A stretch of 64,000 bases of DNA, taken from the NCBI GenBank assembly GCA_903828565.1, contig CAIKMQ010000003.1:1-64000 (forward strand), read 5' to 3'. A model generated the notes under the pieces. The model did not search any database. It had not been told where the DNA came from and saw only the letters and a list, made by a program, of their open reading frames with translations. Source of the DNA: an uncultured Leptolinea sp. GTDB lineage: Bacteria > Chloroflexota > Anaerolineae > Anaerolineales > Anaerolineaceae. The translations under genes and the position numbers were made by a program. Shown here piece by piece: positions 63,865 to 64,000 of this stretch (the stretch's first letter is position 1; every line of letters starts with the position of its first letter).

Positions 63865-64000
63865 ATGGAACAAAAAACACTCTCTGTCCTCGAATTTCCG
63901 CGGGTACTGGAAGCCCTGGCATCCCATACCTCATTTAGCATATCCCATGAACGCGCAATGCAGATCCAGCCAACTACAGATCTCCAGTTGGCGCTTACCT
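63865..64000 (+). CDS. mutS2: Endonuclease MutS2, N-terminal fragment (cut by window edge)
   Basis: The first 45 codons are present and still open at position 64000. The N-terminal pattern LEFPRVLEALASHTSFSIS followed by RAMQIQPTTD is characteristic of MutS2, which suppresses recombination or splits collided ribosomes. Only the start of the N-terminal domain can be seen, so the ATPase and Smr domains are assumed. Confidence 0.8.
   Translation, partial: MEQKTLSVLEFPRVLEALASHTSFSISHERAMQIQPTTDLQLALT

Noticed and set aside
1-64000. tRNA, rRNA, CRISPR arrays, transposases, prophage genes
   Set aside because: I looked for T-loop motifs, array-like repeats and transposase motifs by eye and saw none; a covariance-model search would be more sensitive.

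Overview
The window looks like a chromosomal segment of an anaerobic Chloroflexota bacterium, probably class Anaerolineae. This is inferred from gene content: SpoVS without other sporulation genes, a ClpC unfoldase, many low-complexity lipoproteins, an aldehyde:ferredoxin oxidoreductase and amino-acid fermentation genes, and no outer-membrane or LPS genes. No 16S rRNA or tRNA gene was seen to confirm it. Several genes start 6-8 nt after a TATAAT-like hexamer, which suggests leaderless transcripts alongside ordinary Shine-Dalgarno genes.

Layout. 0-17 kb: clpC (minus), then mostly plus-strand genes: an HtrA-like lipoprotein, murJ, hydrolases, an Rrf2 regulator, hutI, an HD protein, an inositol-phosphatase-family protein, a lipoprotein, a CcrM-like adenine methyltransferase, pepF, a deoxynucleoside kinase and a nucleotidyltransferase. 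17.0-18.3 kb: a small GIY-YIG nuclease gene lying between the arms of an inverted repeat, then about 0.9 kb of AT-rich non-coding DNA with clustered DnaA boxes. I read this as a candidate chromosomal replication origin. 18.3-26 kb: spoVS, a second deoxynucleoside kinase, plsC, a HerA-like ATPase, dnaN and a PEP-synthase-like ATP-grasp protein. 26-30 kb: a GntR/SPFH/SdpI/ABC operon whose spacers hold one perfect and one near-perfect parS site, which supports an origin-proximal location. 30-35 kb: purB-purA-hpt, an epimerase and a ferredoxin-type membrane protein. 36-43.7 kb: two ABC export operons and azlCD. 43.7-49 kb: dCMP deaminase, cyclophilin, holB, a BaiN-like flavoprotein, a thioesterase and adenosine deaminase. 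49-51 kb: a cytosolic BspA-type leucine-rich-repeat gene bracketed by copies of the same dispersed repeat family. 51-59.4 kb: a minus-strand catabolic cluster (CoA-acylating aldehyde dehydrogenase, class III aminotransferase, aldehyde:ferredoxin oxidoreductase, saccharopine-dehydrogenase-like enzyme, APC permease, Lrp regulator). 59.4-64 kb: a hydrolase-fold lipoprotein lacking its nucleophile, an SRPBCC protein, a BMP-like lipoprotein, a HAD protein, an AmmeMemoRadiSam-type radical SAM enzyme and the start of mutS2.

The strongest stories are the candidate oriC with parS sites and dnaN within about 11 kb, the solitary CcrM-like methyltransferase 4 kb from that origin, and the GIY-YIG gene inside repeat arms that recur elsewhere as gene-less hairpins. 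The fermentation cluster under an Lrp-type regulator carries two different ways to oxidise an aldehyde. No tRNA, rRNA, CRISPR array or transposase was seen.
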